Shown: positions 50,529-59,471 of the stretch, in pieces | How positions within the stretch are numbered: position 1 is the stretch's first letter | Layout of the letters: the number at the start of each line of letters is the position of its first letter | Source of the DNA: Ferdinandcohnia humi_A | Lineage (GTDB): Bacteria; Bacillota; Bacilli; Bacillales; Bacillaceae_L | Direction of reading: 5' to 3' | Length of the DNA stretch: 64,000 nt | Assembly (NCBI GenBank): GCA_047608075.1 | Contig: JBLKRX010000008.1 | Span: 1-64,000, forward strand | Translations under genes and position numbers: made by a program | The notes under the pieces: generated by a model | What the model was told of the DNA's origin: nothing | The model's database searches: none | What the model saw: only the letters and a program-made list of their open reading frames with translations

Positions 50529-50604
50529 TTTTGCTAAAAGAATGGATAAGAAATGAAATCTTCGAAAAAACTATGCACAAAGATAATGAAAGGAGTACCG
50601 TTCT

Positions 50605-51420
50605 ATGAAACGAAAATTTCTTTTTGTAGTTGCGATCACATTTTTGTTAGTTGGCATGACAACAAACGTGATGGCGGAAGGTACCGAAAAAAACAATGAC
50701 AATGCTGAAAAATTTAAGATACCTAGTTCTGTTTTAGATATATCGCAAGACAATACGTATCCGAATCCGACACAGGATCTGCCTTATCTTCAGCCAAGTA
50801 AGCTTACACAAGAGCTTATTGAAAGTGCTGATATTGATATCGAGAATCCAAACCTTATTAGGATACTAAATGAATCAGCGATACAAACAACACCACTAGC
50901 AATTGGGTATCGAGCAACAATTTACCTTGGCCAATGGCCGCTTAATTATGAATCATCTGAAACGAGTACTAATTGGGAGTATGAAAAAGTTAACACGAAC
51001 TTCTTTGACAATCGTGGCGGTAAGGCTCCTTATAAAATTCATTACAAGCAAGAAATGCAAAAAATAGTAAGGGGCGGTCTAACCGCGGAAATTCAAGATG
51101 CTGATGATGTAAAAAAAATGATGTTGATTGAGGCAGCTAAGAAATCTAAGCTTCCGCTATCTTTTTCTACCATCATTGGTGGCGGTACGAAAAAGGATCA
51201 AGTCTATAATGTGCCACCGAAAAAACTTGGGTACTTATATGCATATGCTCCTGCAGTTAATGAAAAGGGGAAGGTTACATATGGTGAGGTATACCTTGTA
51301 TTAAAAGGAAGTAAAAAATTCATTGTAGTTAAAAATGTGACCCACCAAGGAATAGGTGCTTGGATACCTGTTCAAGACCATGTGTCATACGGGTTCTTAG
51401 TTACTGATACACCAAGATAG
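50605..51420 (+). CDS. yfkD: YfkD-family secreted protein
   Basis: The 271-aa protein has a signal peptide (KRKFLFVVAITFLLVGMTTN, cleavage probably after MAEG region) and an exported mostly beta domain typical of YfkD (B. subtilis, 264 aa): IGYRATIYLGQWPLNYESSE, LSFSTIIGGGTKKDQ and YGFLVTDTP. Function is unknown. AAAGGAGTACCGTTCT precedes the ATG. It lies convergent with yfkAB, as in B. subtilis. Confidence 0.9.
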   Translation: MKRKFLFVVAITFLLVGMTTNVMAEGTEKNNDNAEKFKIPSSVLDISQDNTYPNPTQDLPYLQPSKLTQELIESADIDIENPNLIRILNESAIQTTPLAIGYRATIYLGQWPLNYESSETSTNWEYEKVNTNFFDNRGGKAPYKIHYKQEMQKIVRGGLTAEIQDADDVKKMMLIEAAKKSKLPLSFSTIIGGGTKKDQVYNVPPKKLGYLYAYAPAVNEKGKVTYGEVYLVLKGSKKFIVVKNVTHQGIGAWIPVQDHVSYGFLVTDTPR

Positions 51421-51449
51421 AAAACGACAGGGAGATCCCTGTCGTTTTC
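51421..51449 (+). terminator. Terminator of yfkD
   Basis: AAAACGACAGGGA pairs with TCCCTGTCGTTTT around a 2-base centre, directly after the stop codon. Confidence 0.92.
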
Positions 51450-51541
51450 TACTTAAAGTATGAAATTGACCGAGGCGCCTACACTTTTCAATCGTCAAGC
51501 GTAAGCGGCCTACCCCTCGAAGTCAAATAACCTGTTGCAAG

Positions 51542-51562
51542 AAAAGTCAAAGAATGACTTTT
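51542..51562 (-). terminator. Possible terminator of yfkAB
   Basis: AAAAGTCA pairs with TGACTTTT, giving a minus-strand stem followed by TTTTC, 30 bases after the yfkAB stop. Confidence 0.6.
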
Positions 51563-51592
51563 TTTCAGGTGAGCAAGACGCTTACCCATTTG

Positions 51593-52717
51593 TTAGAGAT
51601 TTGTTTCTCGTTTCGTAAAATCAAGGTCCTTGTAATACGCGTTTTTGACAAGGATATTTGGTCCAAGACAAGAAACACTAGGGCAGTGACAGCTTAGTTC
51701 CATGGCAAGCTTTGAATTGTTCCAGTTGTCATAGCACTCCTGGAATGTATGAGTTTCGATATTTCCTAGAGGAGGGGCATCTCCAAAATCAGTAACGATA
51801 ACATCTCCTGTAAAAATATTCACATTCAGTCGAGAGCGGCCATCAGGATCATTACGAACGGTAACGTTTTTACTCGCATACAGTCTTTTCAATAAGCTTA
51901 AGTCTGCCTCATTGTCACTGCATGGATAGAAAGGCAATGTTCCAAAGAGCATCCATACATCTTCGTTTCGAATATCGAGAAGTTGATGGATTGCTGCCCT
52001 CATCTCCTCTAATGTTAACACCTCTAGGTTACTTGCGAAATCACTTGGATACATAGGATGCACTTCATGTCTGCTACAATTCATTTCTTCCACAATTTGT
52101 TTATGGATTTTCTCGATATGTGGAAGAGTCCGTTTGTTTAACATTGTTTCTGCTGAAACCATTACTCCAGCTTTAGCGATGGCTTTACTATTTTCAATCA
52201 TACGTTCAAAATAACGCGCCCTTTGCTCAAATGATGGCTTTTTCTCCATCATCGCAAATCCGCCTTCAACAAAGTCCTCAATTGTTCCCCAATTATGTGA
52301 AATATGAAGTACATCTAAATAAGGAAGAATCGTTTCATATCTTGAAAGATCAACTGTAAGGTTCGAATTAATTTGAGTACGAACTCCTCTTTCGTGGGCA
52401 TACTTAAGGATAGGAGAAACATAATTCTCAACAGATTTTTTGGAAAGCATAGGCTCACCACCCGTAATACTTAAGGTCCGTAGCCTTGGGATTTCATCCA
52501 ATCTTTTTAAAAGTAAATCAAGTGGTAATGCAGTGGGGTCAACAGGTTGTAATGTATAGCCAACAGCGCAATGTTCGCATCTCATATTGCAGAGAGTGGT
52601 TGTTGTGAATTCTATATTAGTTAATTGCATTGATCCATATTGCTTTACATCCAAATAGGCCTCCCATGGGTCATAGGTAGGAGAGATTTGTTGTTTGGTT
52701 GGGTGTAAAATAGTCAT
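51593..52717 (-). CDS. yfkAB: Radical SAM/CxCxxxxC protein YfkAB
   Basis: The 374-aa enzyme has the radical SAM motif C-x3-C-x2-C (Cys43, Cys47, Cys50 in TTLCNMRCEHCAVGY) and a C-terminal CHCPSVSCLG, the CxCxxxxC motif that defines the YfkAB family. The reaction is not known; a second Fe-S cluster at the C-terminus is expected from related SPASM-like enzymes. It is transcribed alone. GGAGGTATATATATG supports the start at 52717. I see no small peptide gene beside it that would make it a RiPP enzyme. Confidence 0.93.
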   Translation of the reverse strand: MTILHPTKQQISPTYDPWEAYLDVKQYGSMQLTNIEFTTTTLCNMRCEHCAVGYTLQPVDPTALPLDLLLKRLDEIPRLRTLSITGGEPMLSKKSVENYVSPILKYAHERGVRTQINSNLTVDLSRYETILPYLDVLHISHNWGTIEDFVEGGFAMMEKKPSFEQRARYFERMIENSKAIAKAGVMVSAETMLNKRTLPHIEKIHKQIVEEMNCSRHEVHPMYPSDFASNLEVLTLEEMRAAIHQLLDIRNEDVWMLFGTLPFYPCSDNEADLSLLKRLYASKNVTVRNDPDGRSRLNVNIFTGDVIVTDFGDAPPLGNIETHTFQECYDNWNNSKLAMELSCHCPSVSCLGPNILVKNAYYKDLDFTKRETNL

Positions 52718-52870
52718 ATATATACCTCCTTAAAACGATACGAACTTATTTATAGGAACGAAAGGATTATAAAGGCAATACGAGGGGTTGTCAATTTACC
52801 CATCCTTTACTAAGATGGATTTTGACTCCACAATAAATGGATTTAGTAAACCTGAAAGGAAAGTTGCGAA

Positions 52871-53062
52871 TTGGGAAATGCGATACATGATAAGGACTTA
52901 CAATTAAAGTATTTAAAGGATCGTTTAAATATGTTTTTAGAAGTAATTGATACGATGGACCCTGAATCAACTGATCTTGAAGACATTGATCGACTAATCG
53001 GTATGCTTGATGATTTAGAAGGAAAGTATGACCAGTTTAAACGTGATTGGAAGGAAGAATAA
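52871..53062 (+). CDS. SE1561-family small protein
   Basis: The 63-aa acidic helical protein reads MGNAIHDKDLQLKYLKDRLN, then DTMDPESTDLEDIDRLIGML and DLEGKYDQFKRDWKEE. This matches the SE1561 family of Firmicutes. It occupies the position of yfjT in B. subtilis. The TTG start has AAAGGAAA 8 bases upstream. Function is unknown. Confidence 0.8.
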   Translation: MGNAIHDKDLQLKYLKDRLNMFLEVIDTMDPESTDLEDIDRLIGMLDDLEGKYDQFKRDWKEE

Positions 53063-53065
53063 AAC

Positions 53066-53390
53066 CAAATGCGCCTTTGCTTACTAGCGCCCAGATTTTT
53101 TCGAGCTTGCTCGATAAAGTGAAACTTCAATCGGTGGGGCTTTACCCACCGATTGATTGTTGAACCAATCGGGCTATTACTAGCCAGTTACTCCAAGGGT
53201 TTAGTGCCAGTTAACGCAGGGAAAACTTCCCCTGAAAAATCTGAGGCATCCGCCGGAGGCTTTAACTTTATTCAATCTTAATTTGATCTCGACTGAATTG
53301 TATGCTTTTATTTTATTCATCCCACCACATATAGAAGTGGTGGCCTAATGCTGAATAAAGTTACGTCAGGATTCATGTAAAAGGCGCTTG
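53066..53390. repeat. Interspersed structured element, copy R2 (about 325 nt)
   Basis: This element is homologous to 29541-29895. It opens CAAATGCGCCTTT and closes AAAGGCGCTTG, an imperfect inverted repeat of the ends. Inner stems include CGAGCTTGCTCG, CAATCGGTGGG with CCCACCGATTG, and CTTTATTCA with TGAATAAAG. It fills the gap between the SE1561 gene and the DUF899 gene. Confidence 0.85.
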
Positions 53391-53404
53391 AATACCCAAG
53401 CGCC
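53379..53404 (-). terminator. Terminator of the DUF899-VOC gene
   Basis: GGCGCTTG pairs with CAAGCGCC (53383-53390, 53397-53404). The minus strand continues with TTTTACATG. The left arm is also the right end of repeat R2. Confidence 0.85.
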
Positions 53405-53410
53405 AACATT

Positions 53411-54334
53411 TTACTCATATGTAGGTCTCTTAGGATCTCCTTTATAGCTTTCATATACATGATACGTTAATCCAAATGGATCCTTTACCCTGACACTTGT
53501 GCTAGAATATTCCTTAGTAATGGTACAACCATTTTTAATAAGAAAATTTTTAGCTGCATGTAAATCCTCGACAGAAAACTCGAAGAAAACAGGATTCTCT
53601 TCATTCTCTTCTAGATAAAAGGAAATCCCGCAAATGGTGAGCTTTGACACATTATCAAAGGTTTGTTCCAACTTCATACCTATCACATTTTGATAAAACG
53701 AAATTGCCTTTTCGTAATTGTTTACACCAACAGCAATCTGATTTGTAAGCTGAAAAGGTGAATGAGGGTTTAGCTTTTGCTTTGTTTTCACATTGTTTGA
53801 ACCTGATGGTAGAAGATCAAATAAGTGCCATGGAACGCAATAATCATCACCAGGTGCAAATGGAGCATGTGCATAGAGAAAAATGTTCCCTTGCTCATCT
53901 TTGCGGAAAGTGGAAACTCCAGGATAATAGTGTCCGTCTTTGCGAAACCCCATATCAGCAGTAAATGAATGCTCCTTTACAGAAATCATTTGGAATTTCC
54001 ATTGCCTTTCAGCTGCAATCGATGCCTGTGCTTTTGGAGCATCTGGTGAAGATACCACAAAGCCTGCTTTTGCCGCTAAATGATGATACACTCCATTAAA
54101 TCCATCAGCCCACATTGTACAATAAGAGCAATTTTTCCCCATATTATGAATAATGAACAATTCATTTTTGTCACCAAATAAATCAAGTAAAGTCACGTGT
54201 TCGTCATTGAAAGTGATGAATTTATAATTTTGTACTTGCTTTTCAGGGACTGATTTTCGTAATTCTGCTAGCTGTTTCTTTTTTTGTTGGATTTCATTTT
54301 CCAACTCTTTAATTTTGGCATAAATGTCGCTCAT
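53411..54334 (-). CDS. DUF899 thioredoxin-like domain fused to a VOC domain
   Basis: The 307-aa protein has an N-terminal coiled coil (about 1-30), a DUF899/AhpC-like thioredoxin fold (about 35-185) with Cys69-x-x-Cys72 in GKNCSYCTMWADGF, and a C-terminal VOC domain (about 195-300; VGVNNYEKAISFYQNVIGMK, VRVKDPFGLTYHVYESYK). DUF899 proteins normally stand alone, so this is a two-domain fusion. A thiol-dependent redox or detoxification role is inferred. The start at 54334 is reasonable but its ribosome site is weak (GGAGATTGATCAAAT). Confidence 0.83.
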   Translation of the reverse strand: MSDIYAKIKELENEIQQKKKQLAELRKSVPEKQVQNYKFITFNDEHVTLLDLFGDKNELFIIHNMGKNCSYCTMWADGFNGVYHHLAAKAGFVVSSPDAPKAQASIAAERQWKFQMISVKEHSFTADMGFRKDGHYYPGVSTFRKDEQGNIFLYAHAPFAPGDDYCVPWHLFDLLPSGSNNVKTKQKLNPHSPFQLTNQIAVGVNNYEKAISFYQNVIGMKLEQTFDNVSKLTICGISFYLEENEENPVFFEFSVEDLHAAKNFLIKNGCTITKEYSSTSVRVKDPFGLTYHVYESYKGDPKRPTYE

Positions 54335-54527
54335 ATTTGATCAATCTCCAAACTTTTTTGACTTATTATTTAATTTCACCAACGATTATATTTTTCCTTT
54401 TTACAAATGAATCGTTTGAACTGGAATCGTTTGCAAATACCTTTCCCAATATAAAATCTAGGAGTATAATTGAAGATGTCAATCATAGAGTCGTCAGACA
54501 GGGGATTCAAGGGAAAGGGGAATACAG

Positions 54528-56063
54528 ATGGATAAGCTACAACAAAGTATGTACAAGTTAATTGTAGAGACATCAACAAGACTTCCAAAGGATGTACGAA
54601 GAGCAGTTGCTCGTGCGAAAGCGAGTGAAAGTGCAGGTACTCGTGCTGCTATGTCTCTTTCAACTATTACAAACAACATTTCAATGGCAGATGTAAATGT
54701 ATCACCGATTTGCCAGGATACAGGTCTACCTACTTTTAAGGTAAAGACACCAATAGGAGTGAATCAATTAAAAATAAAGTCAGCAATTCGTGCGGCAATT
54801 GCTGATGCTACAAAGGACGGAAAGCTTCGTCCAAACTCAGTTGATTCGTTAACAGGGGAAAACAGTGGAGACAACCTAGGTGAGGGAACTCCGGTTATTA
54901 AGTTTGAACAATGGGAAAAAGACTATATCGATGTACGCCTTATTTTAAAGGGTGGAGGCTGTGAGAATAAAAATATTCAATATAGCTTGCCATGTGAGCT
55001 TGAAGGTCTAGGAAGAGCAGGTCGTGATTTAGATGGTATTCGCAAGTGTATTATGCACTCTGTATACCAAGCACAAGGACAAGGCTGCAGCGCAGGTTTC
55101 ATCGGAGTAGGTATCGGTGGAGATCGTACCTCAGGATATGAACTTGCGAAGGATATGCTTTTCCGTAGTGTTGATGATGTAAATCCAAACGAAGATTTAC
55201 GCAGGCTTGAGGAATATGTAATGGAAAATGCAAATAAGCTTGGCATTGGTACAATGGGCTTTGGTGGTGAAACAACTCTACTTGGCTGTAAGGTTGGAGT
55301 GACTAACCGTATCCCTGCGAGCTTCTTTGTGTCAGTTGCGTATAACTGTTGGGCGTATCGCCGTTTAGGAGTAACGCTTAATCCTGAAACAGGTGATATC
55401 AATGAATGGTTATACCAAGAAGGAGAAGAAATCGACTTCTCTAAAGAGGTGGCTGCTACTCAGGAGGAAGTGAAGTCTGAAACTCGTGAAGTCGTTCTGC
55501 AAGCTCCTATTACTGAAGAGCAAATCCGTGAGTTAAAGGTTGGAGATGTTGTAAAAATCAGTGGTCGTATGTATACAGGCCGTGATGCTATTCACAAATA
55601 TCTATCAGAAAATGATTCACCAGTTGATTTAAATGGACAAATCATTTATCACTGCGGTCCAGTTATGCTGAAGGACGAAGAAGGGAAATGGCATGTGAAG
55701 GCTGCTGGTCCGACTACAAGTATTCGTGAGGAGCCTTACCAAGGTGACATCATGAAGCGTTTTGGAATTCGTGCTGTTATTGGAAAAGGTGGTATGGGTC
55801 CAAAAACACTTGCTGCCCTTAAAGAACATGGTGGCGTGTACCTAAACGCTATTGGTGGAGCGGCACAATACTATGCAGATTGTATCAAATCAGTTGAAGG
55901 TGTTGACCTTATGCAATTTGGTATTCCAGAAGCAATGTGGCATCTACAAGTTGAAGATTTCACAGCTGTTGTAACAATGGATTCTCATGGAAACAGCTTG
56001 CATCAGGACGTAGACAAATCCTCATTAGAGAAGCTTGCGCAATTTAAAGAGCGTGTATTTTAA
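54528..56063 (+). CDS. fumA: Class I fumarate hydratase (4Fe-4S)
   Basis: The 511-aa enzyme interconverts fumarate and malate. It has the fused alpha (about 1-280) and beta (about 315-511) parts of class I fumarases, with cluster cysteines in SPICQDTGL, KGGGCENKN and GQGCSAGF. MYTGRDAIHKYLSE and GPTTSIREEPYQGD are beta-part motifs. Most Bacillus use class II FumC, so an oxygen-sensitive iron-sulfur enzyme is notable here. AAGGGGAATACAG precedes the ATG. It is monocistronic with a strong terminator. Confidence 0.93.
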   Translation: MDKLQQSMYKLIVETSTRLPKDVRRAVARAKASESAGTRAAMSLSTITNNISMADVNVSPICQDTGLPTFKVKTPIGVNQLKIKSAIRAAIADATKDGKLRPNSVDSLTGENSGDNLGEGTPVIKFEQWEKDYIDVRLILKGGGCENKNIQYSLPCELEGLGRAGRDLDGIRKCIMHSVYQAQGQGCSAGFIGVGIGGDRTSGYELAKDMLFRSVDDVNPNEDLRRLEEYVMENANKLGIGTMGFGGETTLLGCKVGVTNRIPASFFVSVAYNCWAYRRLGVTLNPETGDINEWLYQEGEEIDFSKEVAATQEEVKSETREVVLQAPITEEQIRELKVGDVVKISGRMYTGRDAIHKYLSENDSPVDLNGQIIYHCGPVMLKDEEGKWHVKAAGPTTSIREEPYQGDIMKRFGIRAVIGKGGMGPKTLAALKEHGGVYLNAIGGAAQYYADCIKSVEGVDLMQFGIPEAMWHLQVEDFTAVVTMDSHGNSLHQDVDKSSLEKLAQFKERVF

Positions 56064-56081
56064 AAGGATAAGAATCTATGT

Positions 56082-56112
56082 AAACCCGTTACCGAGTTGT
56101 AACGGGTTTGTT
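56082..56112 (+). terminator. Terminator of fumA
   Basis: The 11-bp stem AAACCCGTTAC / GTAACGGGTTT is followed by GTTTGT. Confidence 0.88.
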
Positions 56113-56231
56113 TGTAGTACTGAATATGTCAATCATAATGGCTTGTATATTGGAAAACTCTTCCCTGAATGAACTCTCCCTAAATGTGGAAAAACTAACT
56201 CTACTACTAATGGAGTTTGGGAGGTTTTATA

Positions 56232-57038
56232 TTGAAAAGGATATGCACCATGTTATTACTATCTACATTCGCCTTTTCATTACTAGGAGCAAATCATGCT
56301 GATGCATATTCAAATGCACCTATACACTGGGGGTTTAAGAAAAGTAAGAACCATGAACCAGCATCTGCAGGGGAAGAGTATGATATGCTTTTGGCAAAAT
56401 ACGGGGCCTTTTATATTGGTGATACAGCAAAAAAGGATATCTATTTAACCTTCGATAATGGTTATGAAAATGGATATACGGAAAAAGTTCTTGATGTTCT
56501 AAAAAAGAAAAAGGTACCAGCAACCTTTTTTGTAACCGGACATTATTTAAAGGACCAACCCGACCTAGTTAAGCGTATGGCAAAGGAAGGACATATTGTT
56601 GGGAATCATTCATGGTATCATCCAGATTTAACAAGAGTTAGTGATGAACGTCTAAGAAAAGAATTGGATGCAGTACGGGAAGAAACAAAAATTCTAACTG
56701 GTCAGGATGTTTCGTACCTCCGACCGCCTCGGGGAATCTTTAGTGAACGGACATTGGCTTTATCAAGAGACCTTGGCTATCAAAATGTGTTTTGGTCGTT
56801 GGCTTTCGTTGACTGGCATATTGATAATCAAAGAGGATGGAAATATGCATACAATAACATAATGAGGCAAATTCATCCAGGAGCTATTTTGCTATTACAC
56901 ACTGTTTCAAGAGATAATGCAGAAGCGCTTGAACAAGCAATCGATGATTTGCGTGCAGAAGGCTACACCTTCCGTAGTTTAGACTATCTCATGGCACAAA
57001 AATCGATTGAGGATGAGCTATTATTTGATATTGAATAA
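56232..57038 (+). CDS. pdaA: Delta-lactam-biosynthetic de-N-acetylase PdaA
   Basis: The 268-aa protein has a signal peptide (KRICTMLLLSTFAFSLLGA, cleavage after HADA) and a NodB domain with TFDNGYENGYT, the PdaA variant of TFDDG, plus metal His pair NHSWYHPDL and RPPRGIFSE. PdaA deacetylates MurNAc in the spore cortex so that muramic delta-lactam can form. It sits at the B. subtilis yfjS (pdaA) position beside yfjP and rlmCD. The TTG start at 56232 follows GGGAGG by 6-7 bases; an upstream TTG overlaps this site. Confidence 0.92.
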   Translation: MKRICTMLLLSTFAFSLLGANHADAYSNAPIHWGFKKSKNHEPASAGEEYDMLLAKYGAFYIGDTAKKDIYLTFDNGYENGYTEKVLDVLKKKKVPATFFVTGHYLKDQPDLVKRMAKEGHIVGNHSWYHPDLTRVSDERLRKELDAVREETKILTGQDVSYLRPPRGIFSERTLALSRDLGYQNVFWSLAFVDWHIDNQRGWKYAYNNIMRQIHPGAILLLHTVSRDNAEALEQAIDDLRAEGYTFRSLDYLMAQKSIEDELLFDIE

Positions 57039-57044
57039 AAGAGG

Positions 57045-57078
57045 ATCCTTGAGGTAACAGTACCTTAAGGATTTTTTT
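57045..57078 (+). terminator. Terminator of pdaA
   Basis: ATCCTTGAGGTA pairs with TACCTTAAGGAT (one wobble), followed by seven T residues. Confidence 0.93.
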
Positions 57079-57196
57079 AGTTAATTTGGCCATTAGCAAT
57101 ACTTTTAGTATCTTATTCTATTCTGTATAAGAAATCGATTGTATTAGGTACTAATGGTATAATGTGTACTAACTATATGAATAAGGGTTGGTTCAA

Positions 57197-58063
57197 ATGT
57201 GGGAGAAAAGAGTAGAAGTGCGTCCGCCGTATAATTTTGATAGGGTAATTGAACGTTTGTCGTTGGATCCACTCATTAACTTGGATGAGAAGGAAAGAAC
57301 TGTAAAGGTTCCATTTTATTTTAATCAAGAACCAATTGTTGTAACCGTTAAAGCAATTGGGACAACAGATCTGCCTGTGTTTCTAGTTTCCGGGGAAGTC
57401 GATGATGCCATGGAGTACGCTCTACAACGGGTTACACATATTTTTCAATGGAATGTTCCATTAGAAGAAATTCAAACCCATTTTCTACCCACTGACCTAC
57501 GTGCTATTTTTCTGGAGCATAGGGGGACACCTTTGGTCTTAGATTTTGATCCATACCTTTCGTTAATGAAGTGTATCATCCATCAACAGGTGAATATGTC
57601 ATTTGCGTTTACTTTAACAGCTCGGTTTGTAAAAACCTTTGGAAAAGAAATCGATGGTACTTGGATCTATCCTACACCTGAAGTAATTTCAAAAATAGCG
57701 ATACAAGACTTGCGAGAACTACAGTTTAGCGGGAGAAAAGCGGAATATGTGATTGATACATCAAAATTAATAGTAGAAGGATCTTTAGAACTTTTCGAAC
57801 TCTATAAAAAATCTGATGAAGAAATAACTGAAACTCTTGTAAAGATAAGAGGAATCGGTCATTGGACGGCACAAAATTTTCTGTTATTCGCGTTAGGGAG
57901 ACAAAATCTATTTCCAATGGCTGATATCGGTATCCAAAATGCCATTAAAAAATTATATAAATTAGAGAAAAAGCCAACCTATGAACAAATGGAAGCGTAC
58001 AGTAGGCTGTGGGAGCCATACTTAAGCTATGCATCCTTATATTTATGGAGAAGTATTGAATAG
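57197..58063 (+). CDS. yfjP: DNA-3-methyladenine glycosylase II (AlkA/HhH-GPD family)
   Basis: The 288-aa base-excision enzyme has the helix-hairpin-helix ETLVKIRGIGHWTAQNFLLF with catalytic Asp in MADIGIQ, and the upstream MKCIIHQQVNMSFAFTLTARF. It removes alkylated purines and occupies the yfjP position (287 aa in B. subtilis). The ATG at 57197 is preceded by AAGGG at 9 bases. Its 3' end lies 16 bases before the rlmCD start, so the two are co-transcribed. Confidence 0.92.
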   Translation: MWEKRVEVRPPYNFDRVIERLSLDPLINLDEKERTVKVPFYFNQEPIVVTVKAIGTTDLPVFLVSGEVDDAMEYALQRVTHIFQWNVPLEEIQTHFLPTDLRAIFLEHRGTPLVLDFDPYLSLMKCIIHQQVNMSFAFTLTARFVKTFGKEIDGTWIYPTPEVISKIAIQDLRELQFSGRKAEYVIDTSKLIVEGSLELFELYKKSDEEITETLVKIRGIGHWTAQNFLLFALGRQNLFPMADIGIQNAIKKLYKLEKKPTYEQMEAYSRLWEPYLSYASLYLWRSIE

Positions 58064-58079
58064 AAAGTTGAGTGTATTG

Positions 58080-59471
58080 ATGAAACAACAAAAAGATAAC
58101 CAAGCAAAATTACAAGTGGGTCAAACCTTCCCATTAACAATCAAACGACTCGGGATTAACGGGGAGGGTGTGGGTTATTTTAAAAGGCAGGTTGTGTTTG
58201 TACCAGGTGCCCTACCAGGAGAAGAGGTTGTCGTAGAAGCGACTAATGTTCAACCAAAATTCTCGGAAGGGAGAATAAAAAAAATCCGTAAAAAGTCGGA
58301 ACACCGGGTGCAGCCACCTTGTCCAATCTATGACCTATGTGGGGGCTGCCAGCTTCAGCATTTAGATTATAGACAGCAGCTAAAAGAAAAACGGGATATT
58401 GTGGTCCAAGCATTTGAGCGTTATAGCAAAACTCCGATTGAAAAACTTACGATTAAAGAAACCATTGGTATGGACAATCCGTGGGGGTATCGAAACAAAA
58501 GCCAGTTTCAGGTAGGAATCGATAAACAAAAGGTTATCGCTGGGTTATATGGGCTAAACTCTCACAAGTTAATTGATATAGCAGACTGTAAGATTCAGCA
58601 CCCAGCAACAAGTAAGGTAACACAGGCTGTTAAAACAATCCTACAGGACTTGAAAATATCTATTTATAATGAACGAACCAGGAAGGGTCTAGTCCGTACG
58701 ATTGTAACTAGAGTGGGAATTCAAACAGGCGAGGTCCAGGTAGTGTTAATCACATCTGAGAAGGAAATTCCACGTAAAAATCTTTTAATTGAAGAAATTA
58801 CAAAACGACTGCCAGAGGTTAAGTCGATTGTTCAAAATATCAATGGACAAAAAACATCACTCATTTTTGGAGAAGAAACAATTCATCTACATGGAAATGA
58901 AGTAATCCAAGAAACACTAGGAGATCTATCTTTTGAATTATCAGCTCGTGCGTTTTTTCAACTTAACCCGGAACAAACAGTTAAGCTGTATGATGAAGTA
59001 AAAAAAGCAGCGGAACTAACAGGAAAAGAAAAAATTGTCGATGCCTACTGTGGGGTAGGGACGATAGGTCTCTGGTTAGCAGGCGGTGCGGCTGAAATCC
59101 GTGGAATCGAAATCATCCCTGATGCCATAGAGGATGCAAAAAAGAATGCGAAAAGACACGGTTTCACAAATGCAACATATGCGGTTGGAAAAGCCGAGCA
59201 ACTTCTTCCAAAATGGGTAAAAGAAGGCTGGAAACCGGACGTAATCGTAGTCGATCCTCCACGAACAGGCTGTGATGACCAGTTGTTGCAAACCGTACTG
59301 AAGGTAAAACCTAAAAAAATGGTTTACGTATCCTGTAACCCATCTACTCTAGCGAAGGATGTTGAGAAGTTATCGAAGCTGTACCGGATGGAGTACTTGC
59401 AGCCGGTTGATATGTTTCCGCATACAAGTCATGTCGAGTGCGTGGTAAAGCTATATTTGAAAGAAGAGTAG
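58080..59471 (+). CDS. rlmCD: 23S rRNA m5U methyltransferase (RlmCD type)
   Basis: The 463-aa enzyme has an N-terminal TRAM RNA-binding domain (about 8-70; GINGEGVGYFKRQVVFVPGA), the 4Fe-4S Cys motif CPIYDLCGGC (Cys81, Cys87, Cys90) and a C-terminal SAM-dependent domain with DAYCGVGTIGLW, DPPRTGCDD and catalytic Cys in YVSCNPSTLAKD. In B. subtilis RlmCD (YfjO-type) methylates U747 and U1939 of 23S rRNA. The ATG at 58080 is chosen by homologous length; the ribosome site (AAAGTTGAG) is weak. Confidence 0.92.
   Translation: MKQQKDNQAKLQVGQTFPLTIKRLGINGEGVGYFKRQVVFVPGALPGEEVVVEATNVQPKFSEGRIKKIRKKSEHRVQPPCPIYDLCGGCQLQHLDYRQQLKEKRDIVVQAFERYSKTPIEKLTIKETIGMDNPWGYRNKSQFQVGIDKQKVIAGLYGLNSHKLIDIADCKIQHPATSKVTQAVKTILQDLKISIYNERTRKGLVRTIVTRVGIQTGEVQVVLITSEKEIPRKNLLIEEITKRLPEVKSIVQNINGQKTSLIFGEETIHLHGNEVIQETLGDLSFELSARAFFQLNPEQTVKLYDEVKKAAELTGKEKIVDAYCGVGTIGLWLAGGAAEIRGIEIIPDAIEDAKKNAKRHGFTNATYAVGKAEQLLPKWVKEGWKPDVIVVDPPRTGCDDQLLQTVLKVKPKKMVYVSCNPSTLAKDVEKLSKLYRMEYLQPVDMFPHTSHVECVVKLYLKEE

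Noticed and set aside
51593..52717. YfkAB as part of a RiPP cluster
   Set aside because: It belongs to a conserved housekeeping family and has no peptide precursor or transporter next to it.
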